In this document: piece by piece, positions 51,330-62,872 of the stretch | Numbering within the stretch: the first letter of the stretch is position 1 | How the letters are laid out: the number at the start of each line of letters is the position of its first letter | Assembly: GCA_009741485.1 (NCBI GenBank) | Contig: CM019236.1 | Coordinates: 37,445,722-37,509,721, forward strand | Direction: 5' to 3' | Origin: Malurus cyaneus samueli | Taxonomy: Eukaryota > Chordata > Aves > Passeriformes > Maluridae | Length of the DNA stretch: 64,000 nucleotides | Made by a program: the position numbers and the translations under genes | Notes under the pieces: generated by a model | The model's input: only the letters and a program-made list of their open reading frames with translations | Databases searched by the model: none | Told to the model about the DNA's origin: nothing

Positions 51330-52095
51330 AGTCTTAGAATGACAGAATGGGTGAGGTTTGAAGGAAGTCATCTGGCCCAATGTCCCTGCTCAAGCAGGGT
51401 CATCCTAGGGCACATGGCACAGGATTGCATCCAGGCAGTTCTCCAGTGAGAAAGACTCCACAATATCTCTGGAAAATCTGCTCCAGAGCTTGGTCACCCA
51501 CACAGTAAAGAATTTCTTCCTTGTGTTCAGGTGGAACCCCTGTGCATCAGTTTGTGCCTCTTTCCTCCTGTGCAATTGCTCAGCACCACCGAGCAGAGCC
51601 TGGCTCCATCCTCTTGGCACCCTCTCTTCAGATACTGACAGATGCGGTCCTCTCTCAGTTGTCTCTTCTTGATGCTGAACAGGCCAGTTCCCTCAGCCTT
51701 TCCTCCTAAGTGAGATTTTCCAGTTCCCTACTCACCGTCTCAGCCCTCCTCTGGAACCACTCCAGGATCTCCCTTCTTTCTTGTACTGAGGACCCAGAAG
51801 GACACAGCACTCCAGATGATGTGCCTCACCAGGGCGCAGTAGAGGAGCAGAATCATCTCCCCTGACCTGCTGGCAATGTTCTTACTGATGCAGCCCAGAA
51901 CACCACTGACCATCTTGGCCACCAGGGCACACTGCTGGCTCATGGACTGCTTGTTGTCCACTAAGACCTCCAGGTCCTTCTGCACAGAGCTGCTTTCCAT
52001 CTGCAGTTATTCCTCGCAGTAGCACTTGAATTTGCAAACCCTGCATTTGCCTTTGTTGAATTTCAGAAGGTTTCTCTCTGCCCATCTCTCCACTA
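51330..52095 (-). mobile_element. CR1 LINE fragment (minus strand)
   Basis: Minus-strand CR1 from the region around AATTCAACAAAGGCAAATGCAG (about 52040-52060) through GACAACAAGCAGTCCATGAGCCAGCAGTGTGC and TGAACACAAGGAAGAAATTC to the 3' end near 51331 (CATTCTGTCATTCTAAG). It is a 5'-truncated, moderately diverged copy. Several minus-strand open frames (51405-51620, 51740-52085) are broken pieces of its ORF2 tail. Confidence 0.93.
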
Positions 52096-52435
52096 TGTAC
52101 AGCTCATAGTGGGGGAATACCATTCCATGTTTCTAATCTTGCATGAACACTGGAGTACAACTTCATTCCATTTACAGCAGTAAGAATTTTGACATTTAAA
52201 AATAATTCTTACTCCTTTCCTATCTGCATTGCTTTTTATAACTGTGGTAAAGCAATAGTTTAAGATCCATCTACTAGAGTTATTTGTAAATCATAATTAT
52301 GTCTGGAAATACACAATCAAGAGAAATCTTCCAGTGGTGAATATTAATTTATTAATAGTATTTCTGGGTTTCCTTGTAAATGCTTAACTCTTGGATTTGA
52401 GTAATGTGGTCTAGTGGAATATACCCCTACCAATG

Positions 52436-52503
52436 GTAGGTGAGCTAGAACTATATAGTCTTTAAGGTCTCTTTCAACCAACACCATTCTGTGATTCCAT
52501 GAT
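52436..52503 (+). mobile_element. Short CR1 3' tail
   Basis: The sequence GAACTATATAGTCTTTAAGGTCTCTTTCAACC...CATTCTGTGATTCCATGA is the terminal ~65 bases of CR1, including its short 3' repeats. The rest of the element is missing. Confidence 0.88.
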
Positions 52504-55500
52504 TATCCTATATGAGGAAAAAATGGATTGCAAAGGAAACTCACAGCAAATGTATTTGAAAATTCAAACTGAAATATAATTTGTGAAGGGTCTAAACCAA
52601 TCAGATTACTTGTAGTTTTATAAATTTTAGGAGGGTGTTACAGCAGCAGTTAAAGTACTGAAAAAGCAACTTATTTTTAATAAGGGCCCTGGCTTTTGCC
52701 CCAGTTATAAGCTTCACAGATTTCCTGTTTCCTTTTACTAAGATGAAAGTACAGGTGAAGGGATAGCTTTACAGGAAAATACTTCACAGGGTAGCAGTTA
52801 TGGTCAACAACTAACAAACCAACCACATTAAAATATTTTTTAAAAGAATGCTCTTACTAAACTCTTGAATTATCTTTAGCAGTTGTTCACCCAAGTTTTG
52901 TTGGGGGTACCCCAATATTTTTCTTGCATTAAAATCCCTCTTATTGGATCAGAGTGTTAACTTAAAGCTGTGGATTGTTAACACTTGCTATTTCTTGTTA
53001 TTGTAAGTTATGCCTTATCTTGCAGTGTTTCTTTCTGGATGTATGTAATAACTATGTATTGGTGCATGGCAGCGGTGGAACCAAGAACACAAGTGAAATG
53101 CTCTTTTTTTGTTTTGTTTTTGAGGTACAGTAAATTTGTAGGCATTGTCAGTGAGAATGACCTGTTAAGTACAAAAATTTCATTTAAGCCTGTGATTTGG
53201 GAAAAAATAGGGCAGTGGTATAATTTTCACCTATATTTAATAAATTCCAATAGTGAATTTGTAATATTAATTTCAAAACTGGTGTTAAATATTAGCCCCA
53301 AAAAGAAAATGTTGCTGTTTAAATATTGAAGTTTGAGGTTTACTCCTTGGTTAGTTTTTTATCTGAACATAAAGATTTTTGTGTGTGTTTTACTATCAAT
53401 GCAGATAATATAAATGATTCGACTGATAATAGAATTCTATTTGAGAAATAAACTGAAGAAATCATAACTGCTAGGTTGTACATGGAAACAACACTTTGAA
53501 TAACATGCACTTCCCCTCAAGATTTTTTAATATTAGCAAGGTTGCAGATTGGATGATGAGAAGATCTTTCCAAAGTTCTTAAAAATTTAAATGAGCATAG
53601 GTTAACAATATAAATTGTTAAATGTCTTCTATAATGTTAAAAAGCATAAGAAAGTTTTTGAATATGAATCATCAGTGCTGAGGTTGTTCTGAAATTATCA
53701 GTTGTGCTAACAACATTGCATCCCATTTTCTTAGATGATGGGATTTGGGAAAATATGAAAATGTAATCAAACAATGTATATAGTACTACAGCACGCATAA
53801 AAGTCAGATGAATCATGAAAATCAAATCAAGAGAGACTTTGTCTTTATGTTGTTGACTCTTTGAAAAATGCTTTCAGTGAAGACTATCCATCTGAAAGAT
53901 TTTTAAATAGAACATAATATACAGAGAATTTGTATCGAAGCTATAGAGAAGCTATCAAAAAAGTTGTGAGGTCAGTTATTATTTAAATAGATTCTGTGTT
54001 GATCTAGGGAAGGTTATTGGCATAAAATTGCCTTGTAATTTACTTAGTCATTCCTATAAATTGCACTTCAGATAAGCCAAATGAGACAAAACAGTGGTGT
54101 ATTTTAGGTTGTAGAATAGTTCAAAAGTTCAAGAAAATTGCTTATATAAAAAGATAAATCATCAAAGGTCAGTAAGGATCCAAGCTTATTGCAGAGCTCT
54201 TCAAGTCCTGGCATGGTTTAGAGTATTTTTATAATTTTGGAGGTTTTGATGTGAGTTTGTACAGCATTGCATGTTATTGCTGATTTAAAGAAACCACAGA
54301 CATTCAAGATCTGAACAGCGTTACAGAGTATTGTGTGATCACATTGTGATATTGGGTGACATGCTGCCTCAGGGGAGATGTTCACCTAGCACTGAGTAAC
54401 TTGGAGTCTAGGCTGAACGTAAGTAGTAAAATTTGGATCTGAAAGCATTGGCTATAACATTATAGTGCCTGTGTTGTTCTAATTTGTAAAAGCAAAGTTT
54501 AAACCAGAGTTTTAAAAGTCTCAATTTGTTAACTTATTAATTAATAAAAAATTATTTGAGATTCGTAGCTGGAACCATGAATCTACATTAGGGATGAGAA
54601 AGATGCTTTACTGGTTCTAGTTTAATGACTTTCCGAAACATTGGCTTGCCTCTCCAGTTAAAAGCCAGATCTTCACAAGTGTCTTTCTGGTTTTCTTCAG
54701 ACCACTTTTCGGTTTCATGCAGCACAGCAGTAAAGTATTTGTGGTAGTATAGAATATCTACACAAGTTCAAGAACTTGAAGTGCATTGAAAACAATTACT
54801 AAATTTTGAAATAATTGTGGGCTGGATTCTAGGTGTTTGTTCATTACAATCTCTTTTAAGTTTAATAAATCTCTCTAATAAATTTTATTCCCTTTTCCTG
54901 TTAATTGCAATACTGAACACGAAAGCTGCATTACGTGCACAATCAGCTTATCCGTTTAGAAAGGAGTTACGTTCGGTGTCTAAAGAACAGTAACAGTTTG
55001 CTGCCTGACTAATCAATGCTGGATCAAGTTCACATTCCCAAGCTCCCACTCTCCCACCTACGTATGCAGGGTGTGAAACACAGCAAAGAGAGGGAGGACA
55101 GATCCTTTTTACACAGAAATGTTGAACTTAGACTTGCTTAAAAAGAACACAGCTGGGCTAGCATAGCAATAAATGTAGACTTTAATTATTGCTTGTAAAA
55201 ACATCCTAAGAAAAGCAGAGAAGTTACCACCAATTAATTTTTAACTTGCTCATTGTTTTCTTTACTCAATGGAAACAAACCATAAAGGTTTAAAATACTT
55301 TTCATGCTACTTGCCAAAAACTTTTACTGTATTAGTATATAATTAAGGAAAGAGTAGCCTTAGAGATATCTAAAACCTCTCCGGTTTCAAGTTCCTTATA
55401 AGTAATTTTAGTTAATTGGAACCAGGGCATGAAATAACAAGAAGTCAAATGCTACCCTAGGAAATAATATTTCAGATCTTTTTAGTTCAGGAGGGTAAAG

Positions 55501-56459
55501 AACAGGGCCTGAAACTGAGGTAAAAATCTTAAGTGACAGGAACAAGCTGCCACATACCCTCCACAGTGATCGTGGTTTTTAAAAGAACACACATTTTACT
55601 TCCTGGAAATTTTCCCTGTTTTCTAGACTTTGAAAAGAAGTATGTTTGTCGCTGGAGGAAATGAGCATGTGGGGAAGATGTGCTTCAGCACATACTCTGA
55701 AATCTGTGCAGCCCTCTGTATAAAAACTGTGACCTGAGGATTCATGTAGTGGCTCAGTCAGAAATTCAAAGAGATCCTGAGGGTTCAAATCCTGCAGCTG
55801 TGTTCCCAGCTGGCCAGACTTGAAAATGGAAGTTCTTGCTTTTGAGCCCAATGGGGTTTTTTTCCAGACATTCTGCAGAAACCCTGAGCTACTGAAATAC
55901 TTCTAGGGAGCAGATGGTAACTAAGTTTCTGTAACAGTCTTCATTCCATCTCTGTTAGAGTTTACTGTCTTCCACACAAGTCAATAGGAGCAATGTTGAG
56001 ATACTTCCCTTTTTATATTACCTTCCTTATCTCTTTTTGACTTAGCAATGCTTTAGAGTCAGACTGAAGATATAGATATGCTCAACTTCTCCTTAATCAT
56101 GGAAAGTAAGACTTTTCTAAAACTTGTTCCATTTCCATAAGGAACAAAAGTTTCAACTCTTCTGTGTATTCTATTCTAAGGTCAGAGAGAAATTTCAATG
56201 CTAAACTGAGAATGTCTGGAGAAAGGTTTAAAAAGTCTGTTCGTTGACAGAGCAATTATATGTCATGGTTAATTATGGTTAATTGTCCTTTACGTATGGA
56301 CTAACAGTATATCATGGTTAGAGGGTTAGAGAACTTTTGCTTTGAATATGTTTCTTTACTGGAGTTTTCAGAAGTATTTTTGATTGCTTCAAGGAATCAG
56401 TAAAACTCAAATTTCAGTACCTTTGGAAGGTGTATTTTATTTCGTCAACAAACAAGTGA

Positions 56460-56544
56460 GGTTGTATCAAGTAGCATCCGGGTTTGCCATTCACTCTCCC
56501 AGCTACTGCAAAAAATTAACTCTGTCCTGGCTGAAATGAGGACA
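56460..56544 (-). repeat. 3' LTR start of the ERVL (truncated)
   Basis: On the minus strand the sequence starts TGTCCTCATTTCAGCCAGG and continues with AGAGTTAATTTTTTGCAGTAGC, resembling the beginning of avian ERVL LTRs. It is preceded by a G/A-rich stretch with GGTGGGTGGATAA, like a polypurine tract. Only the first part of the LTR remains recognisable. Confidence 0.65.
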
Positions 56545-56999
56545 TTATCCACCCACCATTTGTATCACGCCCAGATCCTATACCTTCCAACTATATACAT
56601 ACTTGCAAGAGTAGGTATCATTTCCATAATCAAGGACCATGCCTCCAAGATGTCTGTTGAGTTCATTTAGTCCATAACTGTGGGTTCTATCTGTCCTAGA
56701 TGTCTTCCAGGGCAGGAGGGCTGGTGTGTTCTTGAGTGGTTGCAGTCTGCATCAGGAGCTCAGGACTGATGCATTTGGAGCAGTCCATACTTGTTGTCCA
56801 TGGTAGTTCCTTCAGTAATAGTGTCATTCAGCAACCAGTATTATACTATTCAACAGTACAGAATTCTCACCCAAAAATCAAATGCCGTTGAGGTACACAT
56901 TGTTCTTACTCACCCCTCTGCATTACACACCAAGTGCACTCAGGTACTTGAGCAGAAATAATCCCAAGGATGGGTTTGCCTTTGCTTGAAGTAGGATTA

Positions 57000-57500
57000 A
57001 TTCAAACTAGTTCCCTGGCCTGGGTGTCTGCAAGGCTGTTTTTGAAATGAGTCCCATTGTTCAATTCATTTTCTCAGAGATGCCAGGTCACCACAGAACT
57101 TGCTTTCCAAGGCATAGGACCATGTTCCAGGCAGAGTGTGAGGCATAGGGCACAGCTCCAGGCATCCAGTGGTTGTTCCCACCATGGTGAGCATGTAGCA
57201 CTTGCCTTGGTGGGTTCGCAGTAGTGTGGTGTAACCAATCTGCCAGGCCTCCCATATTTGTATTTCAGACATCATTCACCATGCCAGAGCAGCTTTACCC
57301 ACTGGGCCTGCTGGATCAGAGCACGTGTTTCACACTTGTGGGTAACCTGGGAGATAGTGTCCATGGTTAAGTCCACCCCTTGATCATGAGCTCATCAGTA
57401 TGTTGCATCTCTTTCCTGATGCCATGAGGCATCATGAGCCCACCAAGCCAGAAATAATTCACCCTTATTTTTCCAGTCCAGATCCACCTAGCATTTTAAT
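57000..57500 (-). pseudogene. ERVL integrase remnant
   Basis: Minus-strand frames hold the integrase zinc-binding region and part of the core domain. Both His of the HHCC motif region are visible, but the CxxC pair reads Cys-Glu-Thr-Arg (about 57323-57334), so one zinc ligand is lost. The core segment is open for 69 codons (57066-57275) and then hits a stop. In the following NGTHF-like block the catalytic Asp position is Asn. It is non-functional. Confidence 0.75.
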
Positions 57501-58233
57501 GTTGGCAGCTCAATCCACCCCTCAGTTGTTGCGATGTTCTTGAGCAGCCCAATTTTCAGGCACGTGTGCATCTCATGATGTACTTTTACAGCCAACTTCT
57601 CCAGCCAGGCTGTGATGTTCTGCCACAGCTCAGCAGCTCAGATGGGTTTGCCTCTGCATTGCACATTGAATCTTTTTCCCATTGTTCCAGCCAAACCTCC
57701 ACTCAGCATTGCCACCGCCCCCCGCCCCGCATCAGTGGTAGCGGCAAGCGCTGCGGTCACTCTCGTCATGGATTGATACTAAAGCTGTGGGACCCTTCCA
57801 TGCCTGCAAGACCTGACTCGTACAACTTGTCCCAAAGTCTGTACTGCTCCAAATAGGGCCACACAGCAGCTTTCCATTTTCAATGTGTTCCTACAACATG
57901 GCAAGAACTGTGTTTCTTAACACAGTTAAGGAACAGTTCAGTGAAGAGAATGTACAACTTTCATTTTCAGGTAGCTGTTTATATGGTACAGGCTCCTCAG
58001 CATGTCACCTTTTCCTTCTCTGGTGGTGATGATCTGAAATTTTTGTCTTTGGGACAGTTAGTGATGAATTCCAAGATCCCTGGGTGATTGGCATTCAAAA
58101 GCTTGTTGTTGTTCAGGACCCCACTTGAAATAATTTTTCTTCGGTGTTAGAGAGGGTTTACATTCTGAATATTTATCCACCAAAAACAGCGCCTAGGAAG
58201 GCCTGTGTTTCCTTCTTGCTGATCCGTGAGGAC

Positions 58234-59019
58234 TGTCTTGGTTTAAGAGAATTTAAGGGGGACACTCTAAAATCAGGTACCACCCCTTAGTTTTAATCAA
58301 CACCTTTCCACCAATAAGGAGAAACGAACAGGTGTAGTTACAAGTAAAAAAATAGTTTACCAAAAAAGACAAAATAGCAATAGGCAAAGAACGCCAGTAA
58401 TAGTCACTGGTTGGATAGTTACAAAGTTGGTGAAAACTCATGGGCTCCCTGGTAGCAAAGAGAAACTGAAAATGGCGGCGGCACCTCTTCCCCAAGGCAG
58501 CACCAGGCTTGGCCGACTGCTGTAGGAGACAAAGGGGAAATGGCCACAGCTGTGTCCCCTTTGGGGGGCGGGAAGCAGCTCTGTCGGCAAATGCAGCTGT
58601 CAGGCTCTGGCAGCAGACTCGGCAGAGTGCAGAATTCGGGGCCGTGGGCTGCGTCTCGGCGGCAGGCGGCAGTGCAGCGGGCCGGGGCTGCCGCTGGGCC
58701 GGGACGGCTGCACGGAGACGGGCCCCTCTGCTCCTCGGGGCCTGCAGGCAGCTGTTGCACAATTCGTCCAAAACAGTTTCTGATTGTGAAATGCGGCTTG
58801 TTGAGTTGCTAGTGTTGCGAGTAGAGGCAAGAAAAAGCCAAGACGCAAGAGAGGCAGGAGAGAGACTGGGTGAGCTACCCGAGTTTTAAAGGTCATGAGG
58901 TGCGCCCCGGCCCCTGCCCCGCCATTCTGTTTGCCAACCAAAGATTCTTATGGAGACAGTAAAGATTTTAGGGCACAAGTAGGCACAGATATGGATTACA
59001 ATTTGAGTTACCCTGGTCA
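58234..59019 (-). mobile_element. Solo LTR (786 bp) nested in the ERVL pol
   Basis: It starts TGTCTTGG at 58234 and ends GGTCA at 59019 on the + strand. It is flanked by GAGGAC (58228-58233) and GAGAC (59020-59024), a near-identical target duplication. Removal of the insert restores continuity of the interrupted RT frame. Minus orientation is favoured: a TTTAAA box at 58885-58890, an ATTAAA poly(A) signal at 58292-58297 and a terminal CCAAGACA all read that way. The centre (58460-58740) is GC- and CpG-rich, unlike the surroundings. Long open frames on both strands here (up to 172 codons) reflect GC content and are not genes. Confidence 0.78.
58468..58480 (+). promoter_or_regulatory. YY1-like motif (GAAAATGGCGGC) in the LTR
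   Basis: AAAATGGCGGC matches the YY1 core ATGGCGGC. A second ATGGCGG lies on the minus strand at about 58917-58926, just upstream of the TTTAAA box in the minus direction. Together with CpG-rich sequence they look promoter-like, but activity is inferred only. Confidence 0.4.
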
Positions 59020-59620
59020 GAGACAGCTGCTACTTTGTTAACCGTGCCCATTGGACTCTGGTGATGTCCATCTTGCCATTTTACTCCTCAGTACTGAATT
59101 TCCTGGGCAGATCCCTTGACCTCACTTTGCTTTATGGCAAAATCAGCCTTCAGGAGGATTTGGATTACCTCTTCTCCTTTCTCAAAAACTTTCTTGGCTG
59201 TGTTGTCCCATACTGTGATGTCCTCAGTGTACTGCAAGTATATTGTGGATCCTCACCCTTTTCAATGCCATCTAGATCCGTCCATGGCAATAGTGGGGCT
59301 GTTTCCCCCCTGGGGCAGTCAGTTCCAATGGCACACCCCTCCAGCTGTAAGCAAACTGAGGCCTGCACACTGCTGCCAAAGGTATGGAGAAAAGTTCATT
59401 AGCAATGTCCATGGTGGTACCACTTTGCTGCCTTGAGCGCCAGTTCATACTGAAGGTCCACAACATCCAGCACAGCTGCGCTCCGAGGTGGTGTGACTTC
59501 ATACAGGCCACGATAGTCCAGTGCCAGTCTCCACTCTCCACTGGACTTACACACCAGTTCAGGGCGAGGAAGATCGCCCTGAGCCCACTCCCTGAATCTC
59601 ACAGCCACACTGAATGTCTC
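59020..59620 (-). pseudogene. ERVL reverse transcriptase remnant (N-terminal and palm part)
   Basis: Minus-strand frames show retroviral RT blocks in order: a WAxGDLPRPELV-like segment, then DYRGLYEVTPP (about 59490-59530), and the catalytic YxDD site at about 59217-59234, which here reads Tyr-Thr-Glu-Asp, so the first catalytic Asp is replaced. At least one frameshift and an internal stop separate the blocks. The RT continues at 58233-58070 on the far side of the nested LTR, where a KKETQAFLG segment marks the connection region. Confidence 0.8.
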
Positions 59621-59639
59621 ATGAGCTTAGGGTCACAGA

Positions 59640-60470
59640 GCTAACCAGCTGTAGCGAATCTTGACAGTGCAGGCATATGCGAGCAGAACTAACATTGATA
59701 TACTATGTCATAATCAAAACCCCTCAGACAGTCCCCCAGCAGAGGGGTCCCTCTGAGAGACCCAGGCAAGGATTGACGTCTAATTTCCTCTGTCTCCACA
59801 GCTCCAGCAAGCCCTTTGAGTCCGACATACCCTCTCCTGAAGAATCTACAGCAAGGATTCCCAGGCCTCGGAGACAGTCACAGTGGAACTGTTTGCCATT
59901 CATCCAGCCAGGCCTCGCTCACTGTAGCTTCCAGTACAGTCAAGCGTTAGGATCTCCCGTCACCCCAGAGGCAGAGATGGATTCCCCTACATATCTCAAT
60001 GCCTCAGGTAATATGTGCTCTGGTGCAACTAAACCTTACACCCTTGTGGGTCGATGTGCCAGCCACATGAATCCAACAGCCAATAGATCATGTCCCTTTC
60101 CCTCCACGCGAGCAGGCCCCTCTGGCCCTGTCCACACTCTCAAGCTCAGTCCTTGTAACTATGAACAGGTCCCTTCAAGGAGACCAGAAACAACACATCC
60201 CCCCTTCTGTGGGCTTCCCACTGGAAACTGGAGTGGCATCTTACCCTTGAAGCATTTCTGTGCCACTCTTCTTCCTTTCAGCTCACGACCTATTGCTAGA
60301 GCAGTGTTTTCAACCCTTTCCTTATATCCTCTCTGTGGTGATCAGGTCAAACCACAGGTTACCTCCTGCTGTGGACCCTGTCTCTCAAGCTGGGAGGTGC
60401 TTGCTGCCAGTAGCAGAGACTCTGCTCCATAGTGAAGCATGGGACATTTCCTTTCTTACTGCTCAAGGCA
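59640..60470 (-). pseudogene. Upstream part of the ERVL, not resolved
   Basis: This stretch continues the minus-strand provirus upstream of RT and should correspond to protease or late gag, but no motif (for example a DTG protease site) could be confirmed. The opposite (+) strand has a 251-codon open frame at 59677-60432, the longest in the window, rich in Pro, Ser and Cys and without recognisable domains. It is most likely an antisense shadow in G+C-rich sequence. Confidence 0.5.
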
Positions 60471-61518
60471 CATGCATGGTTGTGAGAGCACCTGGTGAAA
60501 TCAGGAGAGGAATTTTTTTAAAAAAAGCATGCCATGAACAGATTATCATATTATAGATAATATAACCTAATGTGATACATATATGTTTACTTAAAATTAT
60601 ATGAGATTATTATAATAATAAAGCTATACTAGAACCCATGGTCATGTTCAGAGACACTTTATCAGATTTATTAATCTCATCAACTAAGTAGGTGGTTGCA
60701 GTGATTGATCTTCACTTAGCAATTTTCTTCACAAAGCAGAGTTGCCAATGTGGATATGAAGGATATATTTGCATGACCACTTTGAGAAAAATACTCTTAT
60801 CACAGTATATGAAAGTCACAATGCAATGTACTGAAAGTACTTCCTCAAAGTTATTGTTTCAACAGGCTTTTTTCTCTTGGAGGTAGAGATAGTTTCAGGA
60901 AGAGCAAGTTTGACTTGAAAGGAATTTCTCTGGAGGGATGTTACATTGAAAAATACCAGACACAGCATGCTAATCTGAAAAAAAAGAGACATGTTTGTAC
61001 CAGCACAGCAACTCTCAGAGGAATTAGAACATTTAGATTTATGGTATCAATATAAATAAGCATCTTTCCTAATAAATCGATTATGTCAGAAAAACTTGAT
61101 TTTTCATTTCAGTGGATAAAGCAGAAATGCCTGAAAACTGTTGGAAATCAGTTGGAAAACTTGCTATTCTGACAGAAGGACATGCTGGGCTGGATTCTTT
61201 TCAGTAATTTTACTGGTGCTGATAGTACATGCAATGTGAATGTACCAGCCGTCTTGTCATTTTCAGATGTAGCCCACTGCTAGTTCTGCGCCATCCGTAG
61301 CACAAGTGTTTTAAAATCCTGCAATTGTCCCACAAATGTTTCAAGCTATACTTAATCATCTAGTGAGCTACTGGATAAAATCCTTCTCCGTATTTTCAAT
61401 CTGAACCTATTTACTAAAAAGTCTTTATTGATGAAATAATTTTCAGGTCACACACGACTTCTGAGGGACAACTGTATCTTAGTTCACAAGCTAATTTCTA
61501 ACTTAAACCACTGAGCTT

Positions 61519-61532
61519 CCCCCCCCCCCCCC
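61519..61532. repeat. Poly-C tract (14 C)
   Basis: Run of 14 C followed by AATAAA. Such a run is prone to length errors in sequencing. Confidence 0.9.
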
Positions 61533-62778
61533 AATAAATCTGTAGGCAGGAAACAATATATCCTGCAACTGACTGTGGTTCCTAAATATCCTTTTGTGAT
61601 ATCACAGTAGTGATGACATCAGCCTAAGAAAGTAGGCTGTGTCATTATAATATAGTACAATGAAACTGGCAGGGGGAGTACATATTTTGTTTTCTGTTAA
61701 ATGGGAATGTATAGAAAGGTACAAAATTGCAATTTGTATACTGGTGAATTTAGCTACATCTTGTAGGAGAAAATTATTTCTCTGTGTGGTTGCTGGTGTC
61801 CATGTAATCTGAATATATAAATGTCAATGTGTATGTGTGTTGTAAAATTCAGCAGCTGAGATTCTCAAAACGAGAGGCTGGAAAATGACTTGACTGCATT
61901 ATTTGTCAATTTCCCTTGCTTTGCAGGAATTCTGAAATTCATTTACCGTAAAGATTTTTATTCCTGCATTCCTTTTTATTTTTTTTTTTTTTTGGCCTCC
62001 AGCGAAGGACTGTTGGAAAGCCAACAAAATGGTATTGATTCAGTGTTCACCTTAGGTAAAACTACATTCTTAGTTTATCAATACTGGTTGTTTTTGTAGA
62101 AGTGTAGTACAGTAGAGGAGCTGAAGTTACAGACAATCTATGCAAAGGAAAAGTTCATGTTTTCATTGAGTTATGTCATTAGTAGCCATCACAGCCAGGA
62201 CAATTTAAAACCAGTTTCTGTTTCAATGTAAAATGAAACAGTTGTTTGTTGCACAAATGCCCTACATAGTTGTAAGCTATGTGTACATTCTGTGTGCTGT
62301 TGTATGCTTGGGATCTGGTTTGACTTGAGTAAGAGCTGGGGTAAATCATTGCCTAAGTTATGAACTAGGAAATTTGGTCTCTCTTCACCCAATTGGTAGA
62401 AAGTGCTACCTCCTCCCCCCGTTTTTCAATACTCAGTTGTATTTAATACTGCTGTTGCAAGAATGAGGGATCCTAACATGTTTTGACATGTGGAACTGCT
62501 TGTTCCTAATCTTAACTGTTCTATAGAACAGATCCATTAGCAGTCTCTGAAAGATAGTTTTCCCAAGTAAAGAACGACGTGGAGGTTGGACTAATCTCAA
62601 AACTTCTGTTGTGGAATGGATTCAGGTACAACAGCTAGGGTCATGTGGACAGCAAACAGGACTCTTGATGGAGGATAATGCAGAAATTCCCATTTCAAAC
62701 TGGGTGTGCCATCACCCTTTATAAAGTAAGTTTTTCAAGCGTGGAGGAATATAGTGGGAGACAAAAAGCTCTTAAAAA

Positions 62779-62872
62779 CCTCTTTCTTCCTCTCTCTTTC
62801 TTTCTCTCATTCTCTCCTCTTTCATGGTTCCCCTTTCCCCCCTTTCTTTTCTTCTCTCTCTCCCACTCACAG
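62779..62872. repeat. CT-rich low-complexity stretch
   Basis: About 90 bases of mixed CT/TTC/CCT on the + strand. It produces the Phe/Ser/Leu-rich open frames at 62678-62939, which are not genes. Confidence 0.85.

Larger units (their letters stand above)
56460..60470 (-). mobile_element. Decayed ERVL-type endogenous retrovirus
   Basis: Minus-strand remains appear in provirus order: an unresolved 5' part (59640-60470), reverse transcriptase (59620-59020, then 58233-58070 after a nested LTR), an RNase H/connection region, integrase (about 57500-57000) and the first ~85 bases of the 3' LTR (56544 leftward). No env is present between integrase and LTR, as expected for ERVL. All reading frames are broken by stops and indels. 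The 5' LTR was not found. The left and right limits are approximate. Confidence 0.82.

Noticed and set aside
55743..55815. tRNA-like A and B boxes (TGGCTCAGTCAG and GGTTCAAATCC, ~30 bases apart)
   Set aside because: The T-stem and acceptor stem do not pair, so no cloverleaf forms. At most a chance match or a very decayed tRNA-derived SINE.
58253..58889. Overlapping long open frames on both strands (up to 172 codons)
   Set aside because: They fall in the GC-rich centre of the nested LTR. Open frames on both strands there follow from base composition; the proteins show no domains.
61112..61207. Exon-like stretch after a tttcatttcag acceptor (DKAEMPENCWKSVGKLAIL)
   Set aside because: In the phase required by the previous exon it hits a stop after about 19 codons, and it does not resemble the next aminopeptidase O segment.
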